NCBI GenBank assembly: GCA_033439265.1
Contig: JAVTVX010000009.1
Span: forward strand, 3,461,609 to 3,525,608
Origin: Dillenia suffruticosa
Lineage: Eukaryota; Streptophyta; Magnoliopsida; Dilleniales; Dilleniaceae
Reading direction: 5' to 3'
Length of the DNA stretch: 64,000 nt
Part shown: positions 24,501 to 36,717 of the stretch, one piece after another
Position numbering within the stretch: position 1 is the first letter of the stretch
Layout: each line of letters begins with the position of its first letter
Notes under the pieces: generated by a model
Databases searched by the model: none
What the model was told of the DNA's origin: nothing
Seen by the model: the letters and a program-made list of their open reading frames with translations, nothing else
Position numbers and translations under genes: made by a program

Positions 24501-27415
24501 TTACATTAGGTGGGTCAAATAGTAACCAGCCTGCGCACTGTGAGAACTAAACTCCGATGTATAACATTTAGCAGAAAATTACGTTGATGCAACCTATATC
24601 CCCCCGTGTAAACAATTCATGAGCAGTTGGAAAAATTAAGGATGATATAGCTTGTTAGCTTATTACGTTTGACCTTAAATAATATAGGTATTATTATGTA
24701 ATATAAATTACATTTAAAATATATCGTATATATAATTATTTATAAGATTAATATGTCAAATTAATAAACCAGAACAAAATAAATAAGGCCATAAATAATT
24801 TACAAAAAATCTAAATTATTTACACCCCCTTATCCAACTTCAAACCACCAAACTACCTTAATTTGATTTTTTTATGTACTTATTTTATTTTATTTTTTAT
24901 GTATTTTTTTTATAAACTATTAATATCCGTTAATTATATTGATTCAAATTAAATCGAATTTGAAGTGGAGTGACGTTTTGGGGGCAAAAACTCTCCTGAT
25001 GTATGTATTTTCAATATATAAAATTCGAATTCAAAATTTTACTTATAATTGTACTTTTATTCTACTACATGAGATATTTTTATATAATTATACTATATGT
25101 TGTATCATATATTTACTTATATTTAAATAATTTATTTATATTTAGAAGCTCAAAACTGTTTTTAATTAAAAAGGAAGTTTGTATGGTTCACATGGTGAAC
25201 CATCACACTTTAAAATTGCATATTTCCATATCAGCCGGTTAATCCCTTTGCCATCGCCAGTGTCGCTCCAGGTCTACCCTCCCCAACCCATCCCACCACC
25301 ATAAAATGTTGCCACCTCCACATCCACTCCACCAGTTTCTTTATATAATAACTTTTCTGGGTATTTGAAGGGATATATAATTCACATGTTCGATTAAGAA
25401 GGATTGCAGAGCAATTGGGGTTTCTCTCAATGAAACATTGCTCGGGAATTTGGGGGTTTAGATTCCAATTTTGGTCAAACAAGACTCCATAGAATGAATT
25501 TCTTCCTGCATTTGCTACACTTGTTCCTTTAAATTTGATCGTATTTTTTAATACCCATATGTTAATTTGATCCAAATCGAAAGATCCAGACGAGAAAAAC
25601 AGAAAATTTGATTGATTTTGATCAAATTTTGATTATTTTGGGATAGGGAAAAATGGTCGGAGTATATTGAGAGACAGGAAAGAAGATATTAGAAGTTGGA
25701 GAGAGAGAGAGAGAGAGAGCGAGAATGTGGGGGGGGGGGTTTCAAAAATGAAAAAAGTTGAAATGAGGTGGAATTTTTTATTTTTAAATCAAATTTTGAT
25801 TAAAAAATGTCATTTGATTGAGTCCATTGTCCTTCAATGTGGCAGCGCATGACCATGATACTAGAGGACAGAATTGGGGAGACGGTGGTGGGGCTGGGGG
25901 CTGTGGCAAGGCGTGATTCGGCGATATGCAGTTTAAGAATGTGATGTTGAGCTATCCATGTATTATGATTTGATGTGAGAACTTGATAGCAATCACCTGA
26001 TGACATGAGGAACGAGACGTAAGAAACTAGAATTTTGTATTTTCCAATATTATTTATTTTTTCTAAAATTTATAATCTCACTTCTTAAAATTATAATTAT
26101 AAATAAATGTCATATTTTGAATCTTGACATAAATTTTGGGTTTCACTCTCTTATAATTAATTTTTATTTACACATAAAACCCAATCTTGCAAAAACTTAG
26201 CCTCCATTCTTGCTTTATTGTTGTTGTGATTATAGGAAACTAAGCCTTATGTTTCAAATTAGAAGTCAATTTTACTATTAGTAACTTCAATTAATATTTG
26301 GTTTTTTCACTTTGTTTTATGTTTAACAAATTTGTTAATATTCAAAATCACGTAATTTATGAACAAGTCGAACAAAATTAATTTATCAAAATTTTGTGAG
26401 CGTTGATTATTTGATATAATTATTGAATATCCTTTAACCAGATTTAATTATTTGATATAATTATTTGATATAAGTATTCCTTCTCCTTAAGTGTTAAATC
26501 TCATTTAATCAGATTTAATCTGATTTAATATAATTACTGAATATCATTGACTTATAAAAGAATAATTAATATATAAAAATTTTTATCATTAAAAAAATTA
26601 ATTAATTAATTGGATAAAATTCAAGTAACCTTATCTTATCTAATGAGTAAAAATGTAACATTTTTCTCAAAATTTAAAAGGAAGTACTATAATTTATTCG
26701 TAAATGACAACAAATGGTCATATTTCTAGTCAAATGTTCAATCATATTCCCAATTTTGAAACAATAAACCCTCGGCTTGACTGAAATTTGGACTTGACGT
26801 TTAACGGTCTAGTCCAAAGAGCACCTGGCTGCTGCCGTGCAGCGAGGGCTATTTAGAAGACTTATCTAAATTTATTTCTAATTTATTTTATTCTACTTAT
26901 TATATTTTTTAAAAGCATAATCACATTCCGGTCCTAAATCTTTAACCTAACTTACTTTTTTTTTTTTTTTTTACTTTAATTCTAATTTTTTTAATTTTTA
27001 GTGATTTAGATTTAGTCAAAATATTGATGGTGCGATGAATCTTATGACAGAATTATTCTTTTTTAATTAAAAAAATTAGGATTAAATAGAAAAATGGTTA
27101 GATACTAAAAACTTTACATGTAATGATTATTTTTTGAATTAAAATTATTTTTTATAGTAAATACAAAGGATTTTGTTAGTACAATTCAATTTTTTTAAAA
27201 ATAAGATTTTAATTTAATAAATTTTAAATTAATAAGAGAATTTAACTTTTCCAAATGGATGACATTGTCAGGCCGTGGGAACTTTTGAAACTCGGACCAT
27301 GTCCAATTGTGGGACACGTGGTAGACGACATTTCAAAACCCTCGAGGAAAATTGGGACAAGGAAATTGCAAAGAAACCTTCACGAGAATAGGTAGAACTT
27401 TATAAAATTATTGGA

Positions 27416-27416
27416 C

Positions 27417-27450
<34 letters not shown>
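27416..27450. repeat. (AAT)n microsatellite
   Basis: About 12 uninterrupted AAT units. Confidence 0.9.
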
Positions 27451-27873
27451 TTTGATTTTTTTACTTCAAATATATCATATTTATTTTAATAAAAAATATT
27501 ATTCATAAAAAGAATAAAAATAAATTGAAACAAACAAAACTTACACAAATGCGACTGGGTATTGTAATTGGCACCGGGGCCCTCACTCTGTGAGATTTTT
27601 TTCTCCATTTCAAAAGGATCAAGCAACCTTAAATGGCTAGAAATGGAGGTTCTGGATGCAACTTCTTCTAGAATAGAAGAGAAGAAAAATTGGATTAATA
27701 TTTAAATTTACTATAAATATTTTATAATTTTTGTAGAAAATTTTAATTTTTTTTTAAATCGCCATGTTTTTCAATTTTTTTAAAAAGAAATGTTATAAAT
27801 AGAATAATCTAAAATCAATTATTTAAGAGAATTGAATAACGTAAAAGAGTCAACCCAACATATTGAGTAACAA

Positions 27874-28030
27874 CCAATTTTTTATGGATATAGCGGTGGA
27901 ATATTACATTTTTTTAATCATAAGTCTCGGATTTGATTAATGAGAATGAAAAAAATGAGATTTATGACAGTCAACCTCTTATATGGGTCCTAAAATTCAA
28001 ATACTGATCAGTGAAAAAAAAAAAAACGTG
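27874..28030 (+). repeat. SINE-like element, sense copy with target duplication
   Basis: It ends in an A run (28014-28026). Internal landmarks are a GTCTCGGATTTGATTAATGA-type stretch, then a GAATGAAAAAAATGAGAT stretch, then a 3' part running into the A tail. The flanking direct repeat TTGAGTAACAA occurs at 27863-27873 and again at 28031-28041. Confidence 0.7.
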
Positions 28031-28790
28031 TTGAGTAACAAAATTATAAGTGCCATAAATCTCATGTCTACTTGCTAATAAGCAATTAACCGGAACATAA
28101 AAATAAGTAAATTTTACAAAAAGAAATTTCTTTTCTTTATCAAAATATTTATTTTTGATCAAACTTCACATATCAACTCACTTGAACAAGACCATCCAAA
28201 TTACCAAAAAAAAATTATTAAAATTAAGAGATTTATGTCTTCTAAGAATAGAGATAGGAACAAATAATAAGAAATTATTTACTTTTTTGGATTTAATTAA
28301 TTCGACTCATTTAAAATATTATTAAAAATCAGTGTATATACAAGAAATTTAATATTGTATATAAAGGGGGATAGATGGGATAACCAAACTGAATTAATAC
28401 TTAAGAAGTTAAATTTTGAGGTGAAAAACAAATAATTAATTGTGTTTAGTGGGTAATTTTTAAAAATATTCGACTGATCCAATTCAGGGAAAAGATCAAG
28501 TTCTAGAAAAAATATATAAAATTATTAAATATTAAAATTTTTTAATTAATATCTTGAGTTTAAATTTTATATATAATGAAAAAAGAGGTAAAAGAAAGAT
28601 TTGTTTTTCAAATTTTAACGGATTTGAATGGTTAATCGAATCTATCGAAAATTTTATTTTAAAAATGAAAAAATCAAAGTTGGCTGCCATGGATGGTGAA
28701 AAGTAAGAGTTCTGGAATTCTGCGTCACTTGAGGGGGCTTTTTACAAAATTCAAACTTATTTACAAAATTTAAATCCTTGAATATTTTAT

Positions 28791-28985
28791 TTACAATTTT
28801 TTATTATATTAATCGATATCTAAAATTATATTTTGATTAATTCGGTTTAAAATTTACAATAATCTATTTAAAAAAATTACGTTCCCAATATAATTTTTTC
28901 TATATTTAAGTTACGAGTCAAAATCATAAATTTAATTAAATGATCTAATATTATATTCCATTATATTAATTGTTTATTGATTATT
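28791..28985 (-). repeat. SINE-like element, antisense copy
   Basis: It shares the family order: ATCGATATCTAAAATTATAT, then GATTAATTCGGTTT, then CCAATATAATTTTTTC, then GTTACGAGTC, then TTAATTAAATGATCTAATA. This closely matches the antisense copy at 40284-40470. The tail is degenerate. Confidence 0.6.
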
Positions 28986-29077
28986 TATTTACTACTTCTT
29001 GAATGCTCAACAAACGTGCAGCTTCGCGGTCAAAAGGCTTCTTTTAATTTAATAAATTTATAATTTTAAGTGCGCAT

Positions 29078-29093
<16 letters not shown>

Positions 29094-29146
<53 letters not shown>
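29094..29146. repeat. (CT)n microsatellite
   Basis: About 26 CT units following a short C run. Confidence 0.9.
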
Positions 29147-29148
<2 letters not shown>

Positions 29149-29831
29149 AATAAAATATTAGATTAAAACCATAAAATTTAAAACGTGAAGTTTTTCGGCC
29201 CGGCGTGTGATTGCTTTGGCTACTTATTTTTAAAATTATTTAGAAACAGTACAATATTTTATTTGATCAAACATCATAAGTTAATAATCTAAGCTGAATC
29301 TTACCTTTTCTGTTATTTGGCTTACTTATAATCCAAAATAATTATCTTTTCCACTTCTTATTTTAACTTAAAAGTAGATTTAATCAATTTATAAATCAAA
29401 TCAAATCAAATACACTCTACTCTTATAATATATCTGTCAATAATAAATATTTTGACTTTATTTACATAAATACCCGTGAAAGTTTATAATGCATGCCCAT
29501 AAAATAATTATTTATTTTTGGGAATTTATTAAGTATTATATATTTGACAAATTTTATTCTTCATAACTTTTTTTTTTTTTTTTTTTTTGTACAAGGAAAG
29601 ACTTTATTCTTCGTAACAAAAAAGAGATCCTAAATTTTTAATGTTGGAATGTGAAAAATTTTATATAAATTCTAAAGAAAAAAATCAGAAATACTTTGTG
29701 TCGTAATCAATAAGACAATCTTACCATTTGTGTTAATAAACATGATTTCTTTTATGGAAGATTGGGTCCAATGTACCAAAGACCAGAACGGGACTTTTGG
29801 CGTTCAGAAGCGTAATCGTCTGACTAATAGA

Positions 29832-30015
29832 TTTTTTTTTTTTTTTTCGATTTTCATCGTCGATATCTAAATTTTATCCGATTAATTCGATTCGAATATT
29901 ATAGAACCTATTTTATAGGTTGACTCTCTTAAATTTTTTTCGTTATTTTCAGAACTCGAAGTCGAAATGTCTAATTAAAAAGATAGATTATCTGATTACT
30001 TAAGTTAAAAAATTG
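29832..30015 (-). repeat. SINE-like element, antisense copy
   Basis: It starts with a run of about 16 T (the tail of the antisense copy). Then follow CGATATCTAAATTTTATCCG, ATTAATTCGATTCGAA, GACTCTCTTAAATTTTTTTC and a GATTACTTAAG-type stretch, all in family order. Length is about 184 bp, the same as the well-delimited copies. Confidence 0.6.
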
Positions 30016-30394
30016 AGTATTTGATTGATAGATTTAAAGATATGATGCAGATTTTAAAATATCTTAAATAAAAAAATATATATTTACTTTACTCTATTTA
30101 TTTTTTTTATATGGATTGTCAAGTCAGAGAATGGTTTTACAAATGGAGGATTGTGACCGGCGACCTTTTGCTTTATTTATCAGTTGAATTGAGAGTGGGA
30201 CAGTCAGTCAAGCCAATAAAATCACATGTGGCCCACAAGCACTATACATTCTTATTATTATTATTTTTATTGATAAGGGTTGGTAGGTTTAAAATAATTA
30301 TTTTTATATAATAATTAAATAAATCAAAATTATCATTAAATGTATTTCATTAAAAAAAGTTATTTTGATGGATCATGTATCCAATAATTATGCT

Positions 30395-30535
30395 AGATTT
30401 GATTAACAATTCGAGTTGGTTTGAAATTTAGATTTTTAAAAATAAAATTCTTTTAATATCTATTCTTATTATAAATAAAATTTGAATTCGAGATATTGAT
30501 TAAAAAACATTATTGATCAACTACCGGATCAACGA
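30395..30535 (-). repeat. SINE-like element, partial antisense copy
   Basis: It contains GATTAACAATTCGAGTTGG, a TTCTTTTAATATC stretch and TTCGAGATATTGATTAAA in family order. The T-run end is missing. Confidence 0.4.
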
Positions 30536-31246
30536 GACATTCAATAAGAGAAAAAGTTGTGTATATAATTATTAAATTATGTCTACTTCTATATGTTAGT
30601 GGTATTAAATGTATGAAAGAATTTAATACTCATGGGATTACATATATCTAATTTATTTTTTATAACATTAGAATTTTAGTCTTATGGTAATTTTATTGAA
30701 TGGTAATTGCCCTTACAAGCATGCCCATCAAGTAAAGTTTATTTCTTGGGAAAATTTTAATATTTTGTCACTTGTATTTTTCCAATTGCATGCAGTTGTG
30801 TTTCCGTAGGAAGTTTTACAGGTGATGTGAGATATTTGAAAGAGTTTGAAGACGCTTCCTGAAGAGGAGATAATTAATAATATCTTGTCACATATAGTCA
30901 TAGGAGAAAACGACACATATGGTCTCCTTGTTCTCCTCTGGTGTGCCATAGAACGAATCATATGGTCTCCTCTGGTGTGCCCCAGTTATCCATGGAGGCT
31001 TGGCTTGTGACTAAAAAGTTACATGATCTACCATCAATGAATCTAATAGTCGTGATCTCAGAATTTGATTTTTCTTGGTCTTCACTATTTTTCTTAGTCT
31101 AATAGTTGTGATCAAAGACTTTTTTTTTTTTTTTCATGTTATAAATTACTAATATGATTTTCGTGTGAAGTTGGAAGTCCCCCAAAGTGACTTTTTTGAA
31201 TACAAAAAAATCACTTTCAAACACCCAAATTTGTCCCAATGGCTCC

Positions 31247-31256
31247 CTATTTATAC
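31247..31256 (+). promoter_or_regulatory. Probable TATA box of CYP88 gene 1
   Basis: CTATTTATAC lies 75 bp upstream of the start codon. The same block, GGCTCCCTATTTATACCT, is conserved in gene 2. Confidence 0.65.
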
Positions 31257-31306
31257 CTTCGTCCTCTCTTAGCTGAAAAGCACCATCTCTCCTATCACAG
31301 AGACAG

Positions 31307-31325
31307 AGAGAGAGAGAGAGAGAGG
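31307..31325 (+). repeat. (GA)n tract in 5' leader of CYP88 gene 1
   Basis: A GA dinucleotide run just before the ATG. All four P450 copies in the window have one in this place. Confidence 0.8.
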
Positions 31326-31330
31326 GTGAG

Positions 31331-34300
31331 ATGGAAGCTACATCGCGCATGTGGGGGTTGACATGGGTTTTAGGAGCTTTGCCTATAGTAATATTAATGA
31401 TATGGTGGTGGAATGAGATATGGTATGTGTTTAGCTCCAAGGACAGGGCAAAACTCCCTCCCGGTCACATGGGATTTCCCTTCCTTGGAGAGACTCCCAA
31501 ATTCCTTTGGTACTTCAAAGTTCTTCGTCGCCCGGATGATTTCGTCAATTCTAAACATCGCAGGTCTTGTATCCTCCTTCTCTCTGTCAACCTCTTTGTG
31601 AAAATACAATCTATTTTACTTGTCTGGCCTAGGTTTATTTTATTTTGTTACACAAGAATTTAAACTTGATATTACTAGATTAAAAGAACAGATTGTGATC
31701 ACTAAACTGTCTATTTAGGATTCTGGCCTAGATTGAATGTCATAGCTTTTGATTGCTCAAAATACTAAATTAAAAAATAAAAAATTCGAAATGTTCATTT
31801 TATATCAATCATTTGTTGAAAATTAGATTAATCAGTAGAATTCCTGATAATTTATCGGTATAAAACATATCCGACTAGTGATGCCATATGTATGTATAAA
31901 GTGTTGTTTTAGCACATCGGACTTCATATTACGATACACTAATCCTTTTTTTATTGAATGATTAGGTACAAGAATGAAGTAGGGCTGTATAAGACCCACC
32001 TATTTGGATCACCATCCATCATTGCATGCTCTCCGGACACTACAAAGTATGTGTACCAAAATGAGGGGATTTTCATGGCCAAATGGCCAAATGTTGAAAT
32101 TATGGGTGAAAACACAATAATATCTAAGTATGGCAAAGGACATAAGAGACTTCGTGGTGCCATAACCAGTGCCATCAACCAGCCACAAGCCCTCCGCCCC
32201 ATCGCGCTCCTTGTCCAACCCCGCATCACGGCCGCCCTTGAATCCTGGGCCCAAAAGGGTAAAATTGTAGCCTTCGAGGAAACCAAGAAGGTAAAATCAA
32301 TTTTACCAAATTCCTTATTTTAACGTTGAAAATATAAATGGTCTCCAAATTATTTTCTGGTTAACTAAATTCCACTAATATAAATACCATGTTAGATTTC
32401 TAACAATTGATTGTTAGGAATAATATTGATGTAGGCGGTCAAAACTTTTTTAATGTCTATTTTTTTATTCTCAAAATTCAAATTTAAAATTTAAGAATTC
32501 TAATATCATGTCATTAAACTTAGAACATTGATATATTTTGTCTATTATATTTGATGCGAGAAAAAATTTAATGAACTAATTTTTGGTCCAAAAGATTTTC
32601 TCTTTCTCTCTCTATTAAACCTAGATTTGAGTTAATAAGAATATTACTAAATTTCAAATTTATTATTAGTAAGAAAAATCATAATTTATAGATATGCATT
32701 AAAGTTCTTTAATTCAATTATAAAAGGCAAAATGTTCTGAAATGAATTAAGAGTAAAAATTCATTGATCTTGACATTTGACAAAACTTACAAATTTTTAT
32801 GGTACAACGATCGTTATATTTTTTTAATTAAAAATTTTGTATTTTAGTCATGAGAATAAAAAATTAGGATCTGAGAGAGTTAATCACTCCACGAAGGTAT
32901 TATAATATTCAGATTAGATTAATTAAAAAAATTTCAAATATTGATCTAACACAAGTAATTCACTTAAAAAAAAAAAGTCTATTTACCATAATTCTCAAAT
33001 AATAAAATTCAGATCTTTTGACCAGTTGAACAATGACTCAATTGGAGTCTTGTCTCTAAATAAACTGTACATACATACACGTATGATATTTGTTGTGACA
33101 GGTGACATTCGAGAACATTGGAAATTTGTTCGCCAACATTCAACCGGGCCCACTTTTGGATACTCTTGACCGGTTGTTTGTCGGGCTTGTCAATGGAATC
33201 AGAGCTCAACGTTGGTACTTTCCCGGAACAAATTTCTACCATGCCATTCAGGTACCTCCGTATCCATATCTCTCGCTCACAATTTGGAATATGTGCCGTA
33301 ATTTTAAATATTTTTTAAGTAAAATTTTATATTATCGTTTAACGATCTAATCCGATTTAAATTAGATTTAATCAAAACGAATATAATTATTACATATCAC
33401 TAATTTACACAAAAAATTAATTTAGAATATATGTTCGTCTCACCTTAAAAACATATTCTTATCGTAATCAATTATTATGTTATTAAAGACCATATAATTC
33501 CATCACCAATGATAAACAAACAGTGTACTTCGAGCAAACTTATTGTTACAGTTCTACTAACAAGCAAACAGTTGCAATACTCTCCATCAATGATTTGGAT
33601 GTGTTTTTGCAAATGATTTGATCAATTATGCTAAGCAAAATCATTTACGATACAAGCTCGATTCTATCAAACCTGGGATAAATTTGTCGGTACGAAAATC
33701 CGTATTTTCCCTTGTGGAAACTTAGGAAGCTTTTGCTAAAATGGCAGTGTCGAAGGAAGCTTAAAGAAATATTTCGAGCAGAGCTAGAGAAGAGGAAGCA
33801 GGACAGACTTAAAGGAGTTGAAGCAAGAAATGATTTGATGGATGGGCTGATGGGAATTAAAGATGAGGAAGGAAATCAATTGAACGATGAAGAAGTGCTT
33901 GACAACATTGTTAGCCTTGTTGTCGCGGGCTATGAATCTACTGCTCTTTCATCAATGTGGGCAATATATTTCCTTGCCAAGTCTCCTAAAGTCCTCCAAA
34001 GGCTCAGGGTATTATATTAAGTTAAAATTGTTCTAACCTAGTTGATTCTTCGCACTCAATGGACAGATTTTTCTAATTAGCATTAAATTGCAGGAAGAAA
34101 ATCAGGCTCTTAGTCAAGAGAAAAATGGAGGATTCATCACAAGCGAGGAAATTTCCAAGTTGAAGTATACAAACAAGGTATGTGTGCACTAGAGTTATGT
34201 GCAATTTAACTTTGTGCATTCAATAGATACCGGTTTTAGTAGGTATGGGTAGTAGGTCATTCACTATTAAAAAACGGATTTTTAACGACAGAAAAATCCG

Positions 34301-36675
34301 ATACTGAAAGTCTCTTTTCCGTCGCTAAATCTATCATAAAAAGTGACCCCGCTAATTTTCAGCGACTGATTTTTTTTTCACTGATTTGAGTTATGGAAAA
34401 AGAAAAAAAAAAACACAACCAACCATCCCCTTCGCCCTGCATTTGCTGTTGCTGGAGGTGAGAATCGAATCTGTGCTCACAAAATGGTGTGAGAGTACTT
34501 TTGCCACTAAACCAAACAAGCTATTTACTTATACATTTTTTTTTTTTACTTATTATCTATATTTCTTATTTCTTAATAATATTAAAATAATATAAAATTA
34601 TAATTTATTATAAAATAATAAAATAATTTTATTATTACTTAAAATAAAATAATAAAAAATTTTTAAAAATAAAATAAAATTATTCTTTGCAAAATAAAAT
34701 AAAAATAATAAGAATTATTAAATAAAATTAAAAATTAAAAAATTAAAAATAATTTATTATAAAATAATAAAATAATTTTATTATTACTTTAAATAAAATA
34801 ATAAAAAATTTTAAAAAATAAAATAATATTATTCTTTGCAAAATAAAATAAAAATAATAAGAATTATTAAATAAAATTAAAATTTTAAAAATTAAAAATA
34901 ATTTATTATAAAATAATAAAATAATTTTATTATTACTTAAAATAAAATAATAAAAAATTTGCAAAAATAAAATAATATTATTCTTTGCAAAAAAAAAAAA
35001 TTAATAAGAATTATTAAATAAAATTAAAAATTAAAAAATTAAAAATAAAATTAAAAATAAAAAAAATAAAAAATAAAAAAATCCATCGCTAATCCATCGC
35101 TAATTTTCCGTCGGTAATCCGTCGCTAATTTTCCGTCGCTAATCTGTCGCTAAAGGCTGTACATATTTTTTTTAAATTTTTTTTCCTTCACCAATTCACC
35201 GACGGAAGTTAGCAACGGAAATATTTCCGTCGCTAAAAATTCCGTCGGTAATTCGTCGCTGATAATTTTATAATTTTTTTAAAATCTTTTTTAAGATTTT
35301 AGCGACGAAAATATTTCCGTCGCTAATTTCCGTCGATAATCTGTCGCTAATCTCTCGGTAAAAAATCCGACGTTAATCCGTTGTAAATCCGTTGCTATTA
35401 CCGACGGATTTTCCGTTAGTAATTTTCTGTCACAGAAGTCGTGTTTTCTAGTAGTGATTTAATCAATTTCAAATTCAAAACTTAAGAATGAAAAAAAATA
35501 TATTTGGAGAGTTATCCCTAAAATAGGTCCGACAAGCGCTCAAATTGGATTAACCAGTGTGTTACTCTATATACTAATTGGTATAGCAAAAAAAAAAAAA
35601 AAAAGACTTTGTGCAAACCTGCGTGAGATTGCCCAATGCCATGTGATCCTCTTGTTTGGCAAGGCTTTAGACTAGGTTTCAGCTTACGAAAATAATTGTA
35701 ATGGAAACTTAATGCAAGGTTAGCATAGGAGGGGCATTTTTATCCTTAAAATAGCAGAAAAAAGTAGTATCGCTTTCTATAAATGCCTAGAATTACTGTC
35801 CATGGTAGGTTTAATTAGGTGTTGAGACATAATCTTATTCTTGATCCATCCAATGGCCCATTGACCACGTGTCAGCCTCGTTCACTGGCCTGGTTCATGG
35901 CCAAACCCCGCCTAGGCCTGTTATGACACCCGGGTAGTGTCACGGGTACCCGTGACACTACCCGGTCAAAGCCCGAGCTCGAGCTCGGTCAACTCGAGCT
36001 CGGGTCGAGCTCGAGCTCAGTGATTCCTCTCTCGAGCTCGAGCTCGAGCCTACATTTCTTCAGGCCCGAAGCTCGTCGAGCTACCCGTCCCTCTCAAAAC
36101 CTACTTCCTTCTTCCTATTCTCATTTCCCGCACACCTGCATACCCATCTCTGTTCGAAGGGCGAAGGCGAAGGCGAAGGCGAAGGCGAAGGCGAAGGCGA
36201 AGGCGAAGGCGAAGGCGAAGGCGAAGGCGAAGGCGAAGGCGAAGGCGAAGGCAAAGGCGAAGGGCGAAGGGCGATCGAAGGTCTGCTCTCTCACCATCGC
36301 GATTGTAGGTCTCTGCTCCTTCGCCATCGCGATCGCTTGCTTCGATTCGAAGGTCTATGCTCCTCTCACCATCGCGCGATGGTCCTCCTCCTGTCACCAT
36401 CGCGATCGAAGATCTCCTCTTCATCTCACCATCGCGATCGAAGGTCTCCTCGAAGGTACTCTGTCTCTCTTTGTCTCTCTCTCTCTCTCTAGGGTTAGGG
36501 TTTCATGTCTCTGTCTCTCTCTGTCTCTCTAAGATCTCAACTCTCATCGGCTTCGAAGGTCTCCTTCAATTTCTGTGTGCGACGATCATCTCCTCGAAGG
36601 TAAAACTCTCGCTCTCTCTCTCTCTCTAGGGTTTTTCAGATTTGCTCTCCTTCTCATTCTAGGGTTTTCCAGATT

Positions 36676-36717
<42 letters not shown>

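Larger units (their letters stand above)
24205..31246. other. AT-rich spacer between the NPF and P450 arrays, no gene seen
   Basis: About 7 kb of AT-rich DNA with (AAT)n at 27416-27450, (CT)n at 29094-29146, and SINE-like copies near 27874, 28791, 29832 and 30395. The stretch from about 27345 resembles 39580-39760, so the repeated P450 unit extends at least partly into it. DNA from about 30870 matches the upstream region of the second P450. No reading frame looks genuine. Confidence 0.5.
34219..35605 (+). repeat. SINE-like element in intron 5, split by a CACTA-type insertion
   Basis: Flanking direct repeat ACTTTGTGCA at 34209-34218 and 35606-35615; A tail of about 16 just before the right repeat. 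Excluding the DNA transposon nested inside (34262-35456 plus its 3-bp duplication), the length is about 189 bp, equal to the other complete copies. Gene 2 has only one ACTTTGTGCA-like site here (near 43861-43870), which is the empty site. Confidence 0.8.

Noticed and set aside
34590-35040. Regularly spaced repeats that might suggest a CRISPR array
   Set aside because: Tandem AT-rich units of about 150 bp with no spacers, inside a plant transposon.
36020-36532. Open frames across the hexanucleotide array giving Arg/Ala-Lys or Ala-Phe repeats on both strands
   Set aside because: They come from the GGCGAA repeat inside a transposon-like insertion within an intron; there is no domain and no splice context.
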